Below are positions 53,198-62,054 of a stretch of DNA of 64,000 bases, one piece after another. A program made the position numbers and the translations under genes. The stretch comes from Oceanospirillum beijerinckii DSM 7166 (GTDB lineage Bacteria > Pseudomonadota > Gammaproteobacteria > Pseudomonadales > Halomonadaceae), in NCBI RefSeq assembly GCF_000422425.1, contig NZ_AULT01000009.1, forward strand, positions 62,001-126,000. Direction: 5' to 3'. Every line of letters starts with the position of its first letter. The stretch's first letter is position 1. The notes under the pieces were generated by a model. That model was not told the origin of the DNA, searched no databases, and was given only the letters and a program-made list of their open reading frames with translations.

Positions 53198-54817
53198 ATG
53201 AGCATATGCTCAGTATTAAGTCAGTTAAGACAAGCCTATCTGGTGGTTGATCTGAATGATTGGCAGCCCGTACTGCTGAATCAGGAGGCTTGCCTGTTAC
53301 TGTGTGAAAACCTGGACTCTCTGAATCACAGTAAGCTATGGCATAACACCCTGTTACCAGTATTGAAACAGGCGGATAAGGCCCATGATTCTGTGTTTTT
53401 CCATCAGCAGACGCTATTCCAGCTATATTTGTCCAAAGTTGAAGAGGATGGCTGTGAGTATCTGGCTGCCTCAATTACCAAAGCAGCGCCATCAAAAGAG
53501 CAACTGCACAATCTATTTAGTCTGCTGGATAATCTGGGTGCTTATGTCTACTGCAAGGATACACAGTACAACTATAGCTTTGTAAACCGTCAGGTCTGTG
53601 AACTCTTCTCTGCGTTGCCGGAGCAGATTATCGGGCGCAATGACAGGGCTTTTTTTGGAGAAGAAAGCGGTCTTCGCCTGATCAGGGAAAGTGATCATTT
53701 TGTTATTGAGCAGGGACAGGTGATTGAGAGGGAGGAGGTGAATTTTATTCCTCATCTCAATGAATACCGGCATTACCTGACGGTAAAAAAGCCCTTGTTC
53801 GATGATAGCGGTCAGATTACAGGTCTATTTGGTATCTCAACGGATATTACTGAGCTGAAACGCACACAGCAGCAGCTGTTTGAGAGTGAACAGCAATTGA
53901 GCACCATTCTGGATAATGTGGGTGCGTATATTTTTATTAAAGACCGTAATTGTTGCTTCCGTTATATCAACAAGAAAACTGAAGAACTATTCCAGAGAAA
54001 CAGCGCTGAGGTGGTAGGTCTGAACAATCTTGAATTGCTGGGTGAAGAGCAGGCCGCTGAGTTTGACCGTACCGATGTCCAGGTGTTTGAATCGGGTCAG
54101 CGTATCGACTGCCTGGAAACGTTTCAATTGGAAGATGAAGTGCGCTACTACTGGACGGTTAAGATTCCTCTCTGCTCTGATCAGGGAGATGTTGAGCGAT
54201 ATATTGGTATCTCTACGGATATCACAGAGCAGAAACGGTTGGAAAATGAGCTGCGAGAGTCGAACAAATGTCTGGAGCAGCAGCTGGAAGAGATTGGGCG
54301 TTTAAAAGATGAGCTGCATATTCAGGCAACTCATGATGCCTTAACAGGCCTCTATAACCGGCGCTTTCTGGAAGAGCACGCCGAGTTGGCCTTTACTGAT
54401 AGTCAGCGTGGTTCTGCCAGTATTCTGATGGTGGATGTGGATCACTTTAAACAGGTGAATGACACTCTAGGGCATCAACTGGGAGATGAAATCCTGCAGC
54501 TTCTGGCTCGGGTGATGATAGATGAATGCCGCACCAATGATCTGGTCTGTCGGTATGGCGGCGAGGAGTTTTTGATTCTGCTACCCAATGCCGATGCGGA
54601 TGTGGCCTATCAAAAAGCGGAGTGGATTCGCAAGGCCTATGAGATTGAAGTTGCCAGACATTTTCCGCAAGCGGGTGGCAGCAGTATCTCTATTGGTGTC
54701 GCTGCTTCGCCAAAGCACGGGCAGGATTTTATTAAGGTCTATCAGGCTGCTGATGAAGCTTTGTATCAAGCTAAAGCACTGGGGCGTAACCGTACTGTAC
54801 GTGCAACCAACGGATGA
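53198..54817 (+). CDS. Diguanylate cyclase with two PAS domains
   Basis: 539 residues from ATG 53198 (GGAGAG 7 nt upstream). Two similar PAS units (LFSLLDNLGAYVYCKDTQYN ... GISTDITELKR and LSTILDNVGAYIFIKDRNCC ... GISTDITEQKR) are followed by a short coiled-coil linker. The GGDEF domain has ATHDALTGLYNRRFLEEH, the active-site RYGGEEFLILLP (GGEEF near 454-458) and the inhibitory I-site RTND five residues before it. Likely an active, product-inhibited c-di-GMP synthase, paired in function with the EAL gene upstream. Confidence 0.9.
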   Translation: MSICSVLSQLRQAYLVVDLNDWQPVLLNQEACLLLCENLDSLNHSKLWHNTLLPVLKQADKAHDSVFFHQQTLFQLYLSKVEEDGCEYLAASITKAAPSKEQLHNLFSLLDNLGAYVYCKDTQYNYSFVNRQVCELFSALPEQIIGRNDRAFFGEESGLRLIRESDHFVIEQGQVIEREEVNFIPHLNEYRHYLTVKKPLFDDSGQITGLFGISTDITELKRTQQQLFESEQQLSTILDNVGAYIFIKDRNCCFRYINKKTEELFQRNSAEVVGLNNLELLGEEQAAEFDRTDVQVFESGQRIDCLETFQLEDEVRYYWTVKIPLCSDQGDVERYIGISTDITEQKRLENELRESNKCLEQQLEEIGRLKDELHIQATHDALTGLYNRRFLEEHAELAFTDSQRGSASILMVDVDHFKQVNDTLGHQLGDEILQLLARVMIDECRTNDLVCRYGGEEFLILLPNADADVAYQKAEWIRKAYEIEVARHFPQAGGSSISIGVAASPKHGQDFIKVYQAADEALYQAKALGRNRTVRATNG

Positions 54818-54891
54818 CAGAAGTTTTTATCGTAATTTTTGGTGGATTCTCACGGAGGTGAATCAGAATATATCCAGATCTGGGAGGTTGT

Positions 54892-55641
54892 ATGAAAGTG
54901 TTTGGCAAGTTGGGGTTCTTATTCTCTTTGGCTCAGTTTGGTCATGCAGCGATGGCTGAAGAACCGAAACGGGCTGTTAATATGGCCTGTGCTATGTTCC
55001 CTCCTTATAAAATAGAAAGTCGTAAGCCTGAAGTACCCCACTCCGGTATTGACCTGGATGTAGTGCGGGAGGCTTTTGCTGTAACAGGGCGCGAGGTGAG
55101 CTTCTCCTTCTTTCCCTGGAAACGGACTGTAAAAATGACCGAGCGAGGAGAGGCAGATGCTTTGTGTGGTTGCGCCTATCGTCCGGAAAGGGAAGAGATG
55201 TTTATCTATTCCGATATGCTGGGTTTACACAGCCAGGGCATTTTTGTCAGCGCTGGCAGCTCGCTTAAAACGGTTGATTCCCTGGATGATTTAAAAGGAC
55301 ACAGTATTGCCGCTGTCAGAGGCTATGCCGTTCATAGTGAGTTAAAAGCTTGCGGGGATATTAGGGCGGTGGAAGCTAATGATGATGATCAGTTATTACG
55401 TTTACTGAGTGCCAATCGGGTTGATGCGATCTATTCCTATCGGGATATTGTACTTTATCGTATGGCAATGGGTTCCGATAGCCGTAAAATTCGTTATTTT
55501 GAATTCAGCAGCCAGCCTTATTACCTATGTTTCTCACGCAAACAGTCAGATATTCAATCCATCGTGGATGATTTTAATCGCGGCTTAAGAGTGATCCGTT
55601 TTAATGGTCGCTATCAGGATATCTGGCAGAGTTATCGCTAG
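54892..55641 (+). CDS. Periplasmic solute-binding protein, family 3-like
   Basis: 249 residues. The signal peptide is KLGFLFSLAQFGHAAMAEE. The mature protein has VNMACAMFPPYKIES, SGIDLDVVREAFAVTGREVS, FFPWKRTVKMTERGEADALC and SLDDLKGHSIAAVRGYAVHS, the amino-acid-binding (SBP_bac_3) pattern. It lies right behind the diguanylate cyclase with no permease genes, so it may be a stand-alone sensor component rather than a transporter part. GGGAGG precedes the ATG. Confidence 0.82.
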   Translation: MKVFGKLGFLFSLAQFGHAAMAEEPKRAVNMACAMFPPYKIESRKPEVPHSGIDLDVVREAFAVTGREVSFSFFPWKRTVKMTERGEADALCGCAYRPEREEMFIYSDMLGLHSQGIFVSAGSSLKTVDSLDDLKGHSIAAVRGYAVHSELKACGDIRAVEANDDDQLLRLLSANRVDAIYSYRDIVLYRMAMGSDSRKIRYFEFSSQPYYLCFSRKQSDIQSIVDDFNRGLRVIRFNGRYQDIWQSYR

Positions 55642-55722
55642 TCGCCGAAGCAAAACTGCAGAGGCCCTGACGGCACATGATATGCCGTCAAGCGTGGGGG
55701 AGGGTATTACGCGGTACTACAA

Positions 55723-56427
55723 CTACTGGCTGCTAACCAGTTGGCCATCCAGTGAGAACTGCCAGTGATTATTTTGCATGCCGCCACCGGACACTGTAAT
55801 CAGTGATTCACCGTCAACACTGTGTAGCTGACGCTCATTGAACCATCGTGATTGGCCGTACTCATTCAGAAAAACGCCTTGAGTACTAAACACCTTTACG
55901 GTGCGGCTACCACTATTGAGCACGTGTACGTTACCCTGGCTGTCCACTGTCAGGCTAAGGGGGGCATTCAACTGTTCTGACATATCAAGACCAAAACTAC
56001 CGATAGTACCCAGAATATCGCCTTGAGCACTGATCCAGGTGATTTCATGTTTGCCTGATTCCAGTAAGTAGATATAACCGCTGCTATCCAGTGCAAAATC
56101 CCTCAGGCTGGAGGTAGGCAGCTGTACTTGCGGCAGAGCTTCACCGTTTTGGCTGTATACACGCAGCAGGCTTTCGGTTTCAAACCAGATGTAAACAGAC
56201 TCATTGTATTGGCGAATAATCTGCGCTTGCATGGGTACCGCAACGTTTTGTCCATCTGGGGCCTGAATATGGGCAATAGGTGATGGAATATTTAATGCGG
56301 AGAATTGGGCGTTACTGACACGGCTATTGCCGGAATCTGATGAGTTCAGGTTTGCCCAGGACAGGCCTGAAAAACTGGTTGCGCCCAGCAGAAGAGAGCT
56401 GGAGGTTAAAAATTGACGACGATCCAT
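55723..56427 (-). CDS. Secreted NHL-like beta-propeller protein (Tat-like signal)
   Basis: 234 residues. The N-terminus MDRRQFLTSSSLLLGATSFS is twin-arginine-like (DRRQFL). The mature part has repeats of the form LRDFALDSSGYIYLLESGKH, PLSLTVDSQGNVHVLNSGSR and TVKVFSTQGVFLNEYG, as in NHL/6-bladed propellers, but it is short for a full propeller. Function unknown. It stands alone. Confidence 0.7.
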   Translation of the reverse strand: MDRRQFLTSSSLLLGATSFSGLSWANLNSSDSGNSRVSNAQFSALNIPSPIAHIQAPDGQNVAVPMQAQIIRQYNESVYIWFETESLLRVYSQNGEALPQVQLPTSSLRDFALDSSGYIYLLESGKHEITWISAQGDILGTIGSFGLDMSEQLNAPLSLTVDSQGNVHVLNSGSRTVKVFSTQGVFLNEYGQSRWFNERQLHSVDGESLITVSGGGMQNNHWQFSLDGQLVSSQ

Positions 56428-56603
56428 AATGATGCATCCTGCTAATTTGAAAACAAAATTAAGTTAAAGCTCGACTAGTTTAATCAAGAGTGAGTCATCT
56501 GACTGGCGTCATCATATGGCTGGTGATATAAATAATTAATCATTTGATTGGTTTTTGTTTTTGGAATGCGACATTTAATGTCTTTGTTTTTCGAAGGGCA
56601 TAA

Positions 56604-56629
56604 AAAAACCAGCCGGTTGGCTGGTTTTT
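56604..56629 (-). terminator. Terminator of ssrA
   Basis: AAAAACCAGCC pairs with GGCTGGTTTTT across GGTT, just after the CCA end of tmRNA on the minus strand. Confidence 0.85.
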
Positions 56630-56634
56630 AAATG

Positions 56635-56992
56635 TGGTGGAGGTGGCGGGAATTGAACCCGCGTCCGTCAGTCCTCTGCCATCGGCTCTACATGCTTAGT
56701 TTCGTCTTTTGATTTAGCATTTAACACTCCAACGAACAAGATTGTTAAACGCGAGCCTTAAAAATATTTAGCAGCGCGGTCTAAGGCGGACTTTGCTGCG
56801 AGCCTGTTTCGCGGGCTCATAAACCTTGTCCAGAAGTTACAGGCAACTTCCTTCAAAGGCAGCCATTAAGCGGCTAGAGCGTAGTTTTCGTCGTTTGCGA
56901 CTATTTAGTAGTAACGCGGGATTTACGAGATACGTTACCCTCTCGACATGCACCTCAGGGTTCGAAACCAGCGTCGAAGCCAAGTCACCCCC
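56635..56992 (-). ncRNA. ssrA: Transfer-messenger RNA (tmRNA)
   Basis: 358 nt on the minus strand. The 5' end GGGGGUG pairs with CACCUCC before the encoded CCA at the 3' end. The tRNA-like end has GGACGCGGGUUCAAUUCCCG (T-arm). The tag reading frame (56898-56866) begins at GCA and encodes ANDENYALAA, giving a degradation tag of AANDENYALAA with the alanine carried by the tmRNA. Rescues stalled ribosomes and marks the product for proteolysis. smpB lies 45 bp upstream on the same strand. Confidence 0.95.
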
Positions 56993-57036
56993 AGATAATC
57001 CTGCAATTATAATGATTTACAGGACTTTTACCAGCC

Positions 57037-57522
57037 TTATCCAGCATGCTCACGAACAATACGTGCCTTTTGACGTCCCCAATCACGGTCTTTCTCTGTT
57101 GCGCGCTTGTCATGCTGCTGCTTACCGATAGCCAGAGCGATTTCACATTTCACCTTGTTCTTTTTCCAGTACAGGGCTAATGGTACGCAGGTCTGACCTT
57201 TTTGATTGATGGTGGCAAAAATCTTAGCGATCTCTTTTTTATGCAGCAGCAGCTTACGATTACGGGTTGGATCAGCAATTATATGGGTTGATGCGCTGAT
57301 CAGTGGCGTAAAGTGAGCGCCCATAAGCCAGACCTCACCCTGATGCATAATCACATAGGCATCGGTGATCTGTGCCTTACCTGCACGAATACTTTTAACT
57401 TCCCAGCCAGCCAAAGCGACACCGGCCTCGAATTTATCATTAATATGATATTCGTGGCGGGCGCGTTTATTGAGCGCTATGGTGCTGCCTTCGGTTTTTG
57501 CTTTTTTCTGTTTTTTAGCCAT
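57037..57522 (-). CDS. smpB: SsrA-binding protein SmpB
   Basis: 161 residues. Seen: [60 protein letters not shown], and the basic C-terminal tail [20 protein letters not shown]. Binds tmRNA and puts it into stalled ribosomes. Lies directly before ssrA on the same strand and is divergent from ratA. Confidence 0.96.
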   Translation of the reverse strand: MAKKQKKAKTEGSTIALNKRARHEYHINDKFEAGVALAGWEVKSIRAGKAQITDAYVIMHQGEVWLMGAHFTPLISASTHIIADPTRNRKLLLHKKEIAKIFATINQKGQTCVPLALYWKKNKVKCEIALAIGKQQHDKRATEKDRDWGRQKARIVREHAG

Positions 57523-57649
57523 ACCCGCATTATAAAGCGAAGTTTGCCAAAGGGCTATGCAACAAAAACGTGAAAAATCAATTTCATGCTACAATTTCGT
57601 TTTTTACTGGGGTATTCCCTGTCTTGATCAAGATCTGAGAGTGTCGTCA

Positions 57650-58084
57650 ATGACAACTGTGACCCGAACTGCACTGGTTATGCATTCTGCCAAGCAGATG
57701 TATGACCTGGTAAATGATTGCGAATCTTATCCGAAGTTTTTGCCCTGGTGCTCAAATGCCCGTCTGATTGAGTTTTCGGATACTTATATGGTGGGTGAAC
57801 TGGAAGTCGCCAAAGCGGGCATAAAGCACAGCTTTACAACGCGTAATACATTACATGAGCCTCATAAGATTGAGCTGGCGCTGGTGAATGGCCCCTTTAA
57901 ACGTCTGGAAGGTGAGTGGCGTTTTGACGCGCTATCTGAAGAAGCCTGTAAGGTATCGCTGACTCTGGAATTTGAGTTTGCCGGTAAAATGTTAGGGTTG
58001 GCATTGGGAAGTGTATTTAACCAGGCCGCTAATACGATGGTCGATGCGTTTTGTCATAGGGCAGATGAGGTTTATGGACGATAA
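57650..58084 (+). CDS. ratA: RatA/Coq10-type START-domain protein
   Basis: 144 residues from ATG 57650 (GAGAG upstream); the longer frame from 57557 is unlikely. Seen: SAKQMYDLVNDCESYPKFLP, WCSNARLIEFSDTYMVGELE, and KRLEGEWRFDALSE. Family members bind ubiquinone (Coq10) or, as RatA in E. coli, affect 70S ribosome formation. The neighbouring ratB gene overlaps by 11 nt. This pair next to smpB is a common arrangement. Confidence 0.88.
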   Translation: MTTVTRTALVMHSAKQMYDLVNDCESYPKFLPWCSNARLIEFSDTYMVGELEVAKAGIKHSFTTRNTLHEPHKIELALVNGPFKRLEGEWRFDALSEEACKVSLTLEFEFAGKMLGLALGSVFNQAANTMVDAFCHRADEVYGR

Positions 58085-58370
58085 GTTAATTCGGGTAGAA
58101 GTGGTCTACGCGCTGGCTACTGAACAGCGGGTCATTGAGATTTTTGTACCTGAAGGTACTCATATAGTAGAAGCCGCCCGTCAATCAGGCATTGCGGATC
58201 ATTTTCCAGAGATTGATCTGTCTTCGGCACCGATGGGGGTGTTTGGTAAAGTCATCAAACAGCCGGAACAGCACGTGCTGAGAGAGAACGATAGGGTTGA
58301 AATCTATCGTCCACTGATTGCTGACCCTAAAAAAGCCCGTGCTAACCGGGCCGCAAAGCAGGAAAAGTAG
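58074..58370 (+). CDS. ratB: RnfH-family ubiquitin-like protein
   Basis: 98 residues from ATG 58074, which has GAGG just upstream inside ratA. Seen: IRVEVVYALATEQRVIEIFV, EAARQSGIADHFPEIDL and ENDRVEIYRPLIADPKKARA, the RnfH signature. A beta-grasp protein of unclear role. Translationally coupled to ratA by an 11-nt overlap. Confidence 0.88.
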   Translation: MDDKLIRVEVVYALATEQRVIEIFVPEGTHIVEAARQSGIADHFPEIDLSSAPMGVFGKVIKQPEQHVLRENDRVEIYRPLIADPKKARANRAAKQEK

Positions 58371-58448
58371 CCTTCGTGCTGTGATACGACCGGCTTTTAC
58401 CTGTCAGGCCCTTAATTGACAGAGGCTCTGCCAGTAAAAAGGACAAAA

Positions 58449-58480
58449 TAAGCACTGCTTTATCGATAAAACGGTGCTTA
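58449..58480. terminator. Convergent terminator ratB/bamE
   Basis: TAAGCACTGCTTTATCGATAAAACGGTGCTTA is a long imperfect palindrome with A/T-rich arms, between the convergent genes. Confidence 0.6.
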
Positions 58481-58505
58481 CTCTGGCCAGGCAGGTGTGG
58501 GGCGC

Positions 58506-58832
58506 TCAGCCTTTGGGTTTTGGAAATTGCTCAATAGAGCGCAGGATATCGCCATCGAAAAATAGGGTAACGCGTTTCTCGGTGACATTATCTCTGGGAT
58601 CTTTCGACCAATAGGTGTAATCCCAGCGCTCTTTGTTAAAGGTCGCCGGGGAGAGTGGCGTACCCATGACATAAATAACCTGTTCACGGGTAAGTCCTTG
58701 TTTTAGCTGTGACAGCATCTCCTCTGTCATTACGTGACCCTGTTGTAGCTCCCGTTTGTAAATTCCGGGAAAAATACAGCCAGAAAGTGTGACGAATGAG
58801 GAAAAGATGACTAAAATGATCAGTCTTTGCAT
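58506..58832 (-). CDS. bamE: Outer membrane assembly factor BamE
   Basis: 108 residues from ATG 58832, which gives a lipoprotein signal ending in the lipobox LSGC; the longer frame from 58916 has no such start. Seen: GIYKRELQQGHVMTEEMLSQ, LKQGLTREQVIYVMGTPLSP, and DYTYWSKDPR, the SmpA/OmlA signature. A lipoprotein of the BAM complex that inserts outer membrane proteins. Divergent from fur. Confidence 0.93.
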   Translation of the reverse strand: MQRLIILVIFSSFVTLSGCIFPGIYKRELQQGHVMTEEMLSQLKQGLTREQVIYVMGTPLSPATFNKERWDYTYWSKDPRDNVTEKRVTLFFDGDILRSIEQFPKPKG

Positions 58833-58914
58833 ATGAGAATATCTTTCACTATGTTGTGCAAGTCTGGAATAATACCGGAATAAGTACCGACTGCGAAGCG
58901 AGACCAATAAAACC

Positions 58915-59325
58915 ATGGCCGATCAAAACCAAGAATTGAAAAAAGTAGGTTTAAAAGTAACTCTACCCCGAATCAAAATCCTGCAGCTGCTGGAAGCCGC
59001 CGAAGCCCGTCATATGAGTGCAGAGGATGTCTATAAGGCCCTGCTGGATGCAGGGGAAGATGTTGGCCTGGCGACTGTGTATCGTGTGTTGACGCAATTT
59101 GAATCTGCCGGTTTGGTTGAACGTCATAATTTCGATGGTGGCCATGCGGTATTTGAAATTGCCCGCGAAGAGCATCACGATCACATGGTATGCGTAGACA
59201 GCGGTGAAGTGATTGAGTTCTACAGCCCTGAAATTGAAGATATGCAGCGTAAGATTGTTGAGGAACATGGCTTTGAGCTGGTTGAGCACTCCCTGGTGCT
59301 GTATGTACGGAAGAAAGAAGGTTAA
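58915..59325 (+). CDS. fur: Ferric uptake regulator Fur
   Basis: 136 residues. HTH in VTLPRIKILQLLEAAEARHM and VGLATVYRVLTQFESAGLVE; metal sites in EEHHDHMVCVDSGEVIEFYS. The E. coli CxxC second Cys is Ser here (CVDS), similar to Pseudomonas Fur, so the structural zinc pair is absent. Represses iron uptake genes when iron is bound. Divergent from bamE and convergent with recN. Confidence 0.95.
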   Translation: MADQNQELKKVGLKVTLPRIKILQLLEAAEARHMSAEDVYKALLDAGEDVGLATVYRVLTQFESAGLVERHNFDGGHAVFEIAREEHHDHMVCVDSGEVIEFYSPEIEDMQRKIVEEHGFELVEHSLVLYVRKKEG

Positions 59326-59354
59326 TCCGTTACTGTCGTGTTCATCTTATCAAT

Positions 59355-59384
59355 GCCCCTGGTATCGAGTGTAGTATCAGGGGC
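59355..59384. terminator. Convergent terminator fur/recN
   Basis: GCCCCTG (59355-59361) pairs with CAGGGGC (59378-59384), followed by a T-rich stretch on the plus strand. Confidence 0.6.
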
Positions 59385-59417
59385 GTTGTTTATAGTTTGT
59401 TCAGAGGGGCTTGCGGC

Positions 59418-61091
59418 TTAAGCGACCTGACTGCCCAAGAGCATCTCGCGGGCGTGGGCCAGAGTCTGTTCTGTGAGATCTACTCCACCTAACATGCGGG
59501 CCAGTTCAGTCACCCGCTGATCTTCATCAAGCCAGTGCATTTCGGATTTGGTACTGTTTTTAGTGCTGAACTTGCGGATATGCAAGTGTTGGTCACCTTG
59601 GGCTGCTACCTGAGGCAAGTGAGTAATCGATAGAATCTGCCCGCTTTTTGCCAGATCATGTAGCAGTTTGCCAACAATTTCCGCCGTGCCTCCACTGATG
59701 CCTACGCCTACTTCGTCAAATACCAGGGTTGGTATAGTTGAGGTTTGGGCCGTGACTACCTGGATGGCCAGACTGATCCGCGACAGCTCACCGCCGGAGG
59801 CGATCTTTATCATGGGTTTCGCAGGCTGGCCGGGATTAGTACTGATCATAAACTCGACATCATCCAGTCCTGTGGATTGGAACTGCTCCGTCGGTTGGAC
59901 GCGGGTTTCAAAACGGGCACTGCCCATTCCCAGCAGGGCCAGCTGCTTGTTGATCTGGCGATTAAGTTTGTCGGCGGCAACCCTGCGCTTCTGACTGATT
60001 TGAGCAGCCTGTTCGCGGAATATCTGAGTTAGCCCTTCCAGTTGTTCGGCAATCAGGTCGATATTTTGCGGCCCGCTTTCGATTCTATCCAGCTCCTCTC
60101 GCAGCTGAATACTGTGCTGATACAACTCTTCCGGCAGGATATGATGCTTGCGTGCTAGTTGGTAGATTGTGGACAGACGTTCTTCAACAAACTGCAACCG
60201 TTCCGGGTCCAGCTCACAGCTATCGACAAAGTAATTCAGCTCTCTTGAGGCTTCTTCCACCTGGATTAGTGCTTCGTTTAACAGTTGGTTAATCTCGTTC
60301 AGGCGGGCATCCTGTGTGGGGATCTGGCTTAGGCGTTGGCAGGCGTAGTTCAGGACCTGACGGGCGCTGTTATCATCGCCGTCACACAACTCAAGTGTCG
60401 CTTGCCCCTCGGCAATCAGGGTTTCGGCATTGGCCAGTTTTTGCTGTTCCTCTTCCAGTGTCTGTAGTTCCTGATCTTCCAGCGCCAGTTGTTCCAGTTC
60501 CTCGACCTGATAACGTAGCAGTTCCAGGCGGGCCTGCTGTTCGCTGTCCTGATTTTTCAGTTGTTCCAGCTGGCGGCGGCACTTCTGCCAATCCCGGAAA
60601 ATCTGGCTCTGTTTTTGTACGGATTTCTCTAAATGAGCAAACTCGTCCAGTAGGATCAGATGTGTGTCCTTTCGCAGCAGTGATTGATGTTCATGCTGGC
60701 CGTGAATATCGATCAGGTAGCTACCCAGTTGTTTCAGTTGCTGCACGGAACAGGGTTGGCCGTTGATCCAAGCTTTCGAGCGACCGTTGGCGTGAATCAC
60801 GCGGCGTAGAATGCACTCGCTGCTGTCTTCGCCATCAAGCTCGTTTTCTTTCAGCCAGCGTTGGCCCTGGGCTAGTTTGGTGATGTCAAAATGCGCGTGA
60901 ATCTCCGCCTTGGGTGTGCCGTGGCGTACGCTGTCTGCGTCGGCCCGGTCACCCAAAGCCAGGCCCAGGGCGTCAAGCATAATGGATTTACCAGCACCGG
61001 TTTCACCGGTAATCACTGTCATGCCGGCGGGTAGATCCAGCTCAAGCTGTTCCACAATCGCCAGGTTATTAATCGCCAGATAGGTCAGCAT
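59418..61091 (-). CDS. recN: DNA repair protein RecN
   Basis: 557 residues. SMC-like: Walker A ITGETGAGKSIMLDALGLAL, QHEHQSLL, a long central coiled coil, then SGGELSRISLAIQV and Walker B TLVFDEVGVGISG. Acts in recombinational repair of double-strand breaks. A LexA-type box lies about 70-80 bp before the start, which fits SOS control. Convergent with fur and divergent from grpE. Confidence 0.94.
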   Translation of the reverse strand: MLTYLAINNLAIVEQLELDLPAGMTVITGETGAGKSIMLDALGLALGDRADADSVRHGTPKAEIHAHFDITKLAQGQRWLKENELDGEDSSECILRRVIHANGRSKAWINGQPCSVQQLKQLGSYLIDIHGQHEHQSLLRKDTHLILLDEFAHLEKSVQKQSQIFRDWQKCRRQLEQLKNQDSEQQARLELLRYQVEELEQLALEDQELQTLEEEQQKLANAETLIAEGQATLELCDGDDNSARQVLNYACQRLSQIPTQDARLNEINQLLNEALIQVEEASRELNYFVDSCELDPERLQFVEERLSTIYQLARKHHILPEELYQHSIQLREELDRIESGPQNIDLIAEQLEGLTQIFREQAAQISQKRRVAADKLNRQINKQLALLGMGSARFETRVQPTEQFQSTGLDDVEFMISTNPGQPAKPMIKIASGGELSRISLAIQVVTAQTSTIPTLVFDEVGVGISGGTAEIVGKLLHDLAKSGQILSITHLPQVAAQGDQHLHIRKFSTKNSTKSEMHWLDEDQRVTELARMLGGVDLTEQTLAHAREMLLGSQVA

Positions 61092-61158
61092 CGGGGCTTC
61101 CTCTTGCCGGTATGCCTAAGAATCAAAGCACCTAAGGGAATATTTGGCTTAGGTTGAT

Positions 61159-61174
61159 ATGTGTATTTATACAG
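61159..61174 (-). promoter_or_regulatory. LexA box upstream of recN
   Basis: On the minus strand, CTGT-N8-ACAT (CTGTATAAATACACAT) matches the SOS consensus CTGT-N8-ACAG at 7 of 8 fixed positions, with an AT-rich spacer, 68-83 bp before recN. Confidence 0.6.
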
Positions 61175-61233
61175 TATTTTTGCGGACTGTCACAATCAAA
61201 GGTTTATTTTTTTATTACCCCGCTGGAAAAAGG

Positions 61234-61262
61234 GTTGAAAAAAAATCCCCAAGCCCAATATA
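61234..61262 (+). promoter_or_regulatory. Sigma-32 promoter of grpE
   Basis: GTTGAAA (61234-61240) then 13 bp then CCCAATAT (61254-61261), close to the CTTGAAA-N13-CCCCATNT heat-shock consensus, about 48 bp before grpE. Confidence 0.6.
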
Positions 61263-61309
61263 GCCAAGCAACTGGTGATAACAGATCTTACACGAGAGAT
61301 ACAAACACG

Positions 61310-61879
61310 ATGACAACAGAAGAGCAGAAAAATACCGAGCAGGCTGAACTGAATCAGGACGCACAAACCGAGCAGGTTGATGTGGAACAGAATGCTGACA
61401 ATGGTGATGCCGTTGTTGATTTTGCTGCCCAGCTGGCAGAACTGCAAGAGCAGTTAGATCAGGCAAAAGATCAGGCATTGCGCGCGCACGCTGATGCTCA
61501 AAATGCACGTCGTCGGGCGGAAAAGGACGTCGAGAACGCTCATAAGTTTGCTCTGGAGAAATTCTCTAAGGAGCTGTTGCCTGTTGTCGACAGCCTGGAA
61601 CACGCTCTGGCTGCCTTTGATCAGCACGAAGTGGCCGATGCGGTAAAAGAAGGGGTTGAGATGACCCTGAATATGTTTATAAGCACTCTGGGTAAGTTTA
61701 ACGTTGAACAGATCGATCCAACCGGCACACCATTTGACCCTCAGTTCCATGAGGCGATGTCGATGGTGCCTAACCCGGATGTGGAGCCAAACACTGTAAT
61801 TGCTGTGATGCAGAAAGGGTATCTGTTAAACGGTCGTTTGGTGCGTCCTGCGATGGTAATGGTCGCTAAAGCACCTTAA
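61310..61879 (+). CDS. grpE: Nucleotide exchange factor GrpE
   Basis: 189 residues from ATG 61310; the 52 upstream codons overlap the promoter and are not used. An acidic Q/E/D-rich N-terminus and a coiled coil ([40 protein letters not shown]) precede the beta domain ([20 protein letters not shown] ... [15 protein letters not shown]). Exchanges ADP on DnaK. Divergent from recN and followed by dnaK; the order recN-grpE-dnaK is conserved. Confidence 0.95.
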   Translation: MTTEEQKNTEQAELNQDAQTEQVDVEQNADNGDAVVDFAAQLAELQEQLDQAKDQALRAHADAQNARRRAEKDVENAHKFALEKFSKELLPVVDSLEHALAAFDQHEVADAVKEGVEMTLNMFISTLGKFNVEQIDPTGTPFDPQFHEAMSMVPNPDVEPNTVIAVMQKGYLLNGRLVRPAMVMVAKAP

Positions 61880-61941
61880 GGCTACTTTCTAAGTCCTTGT
61901 CTGAAGGCGCTGAAAAAAGCGTAAAAAATTCAGATTCAGGC

Positions 61942-61970
61942 CTTGAAAGAAAATCTAAAGGCCTTATATA
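61942..61970 (+). promoter_or_regulatory. Sigma-32 promoter of dnaK
   Basis: CTTGAAA (61942-61948), 13 bp, then CCTTATATA (61962-61970), a strong match to the heat-shock consensus, 85 bp before dnaK, so dnaK can be transcribed apart from grpE. Confidence 0.7.
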
Positions 61971-62054
61971 GCAGTTAAATGCAAAGAAAAGCGGCGAAAG
62001 ATATAGCAACGTCGCGAATATTGACAGAATTTAAGATTTAAGTCGGAGATAGTT

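Noticed and set aside
56826-57131. 101-codon ORF across ssrA and smpB
   Set aside because: It runs through the tmRNA gene in the wrong direction and into smpB.
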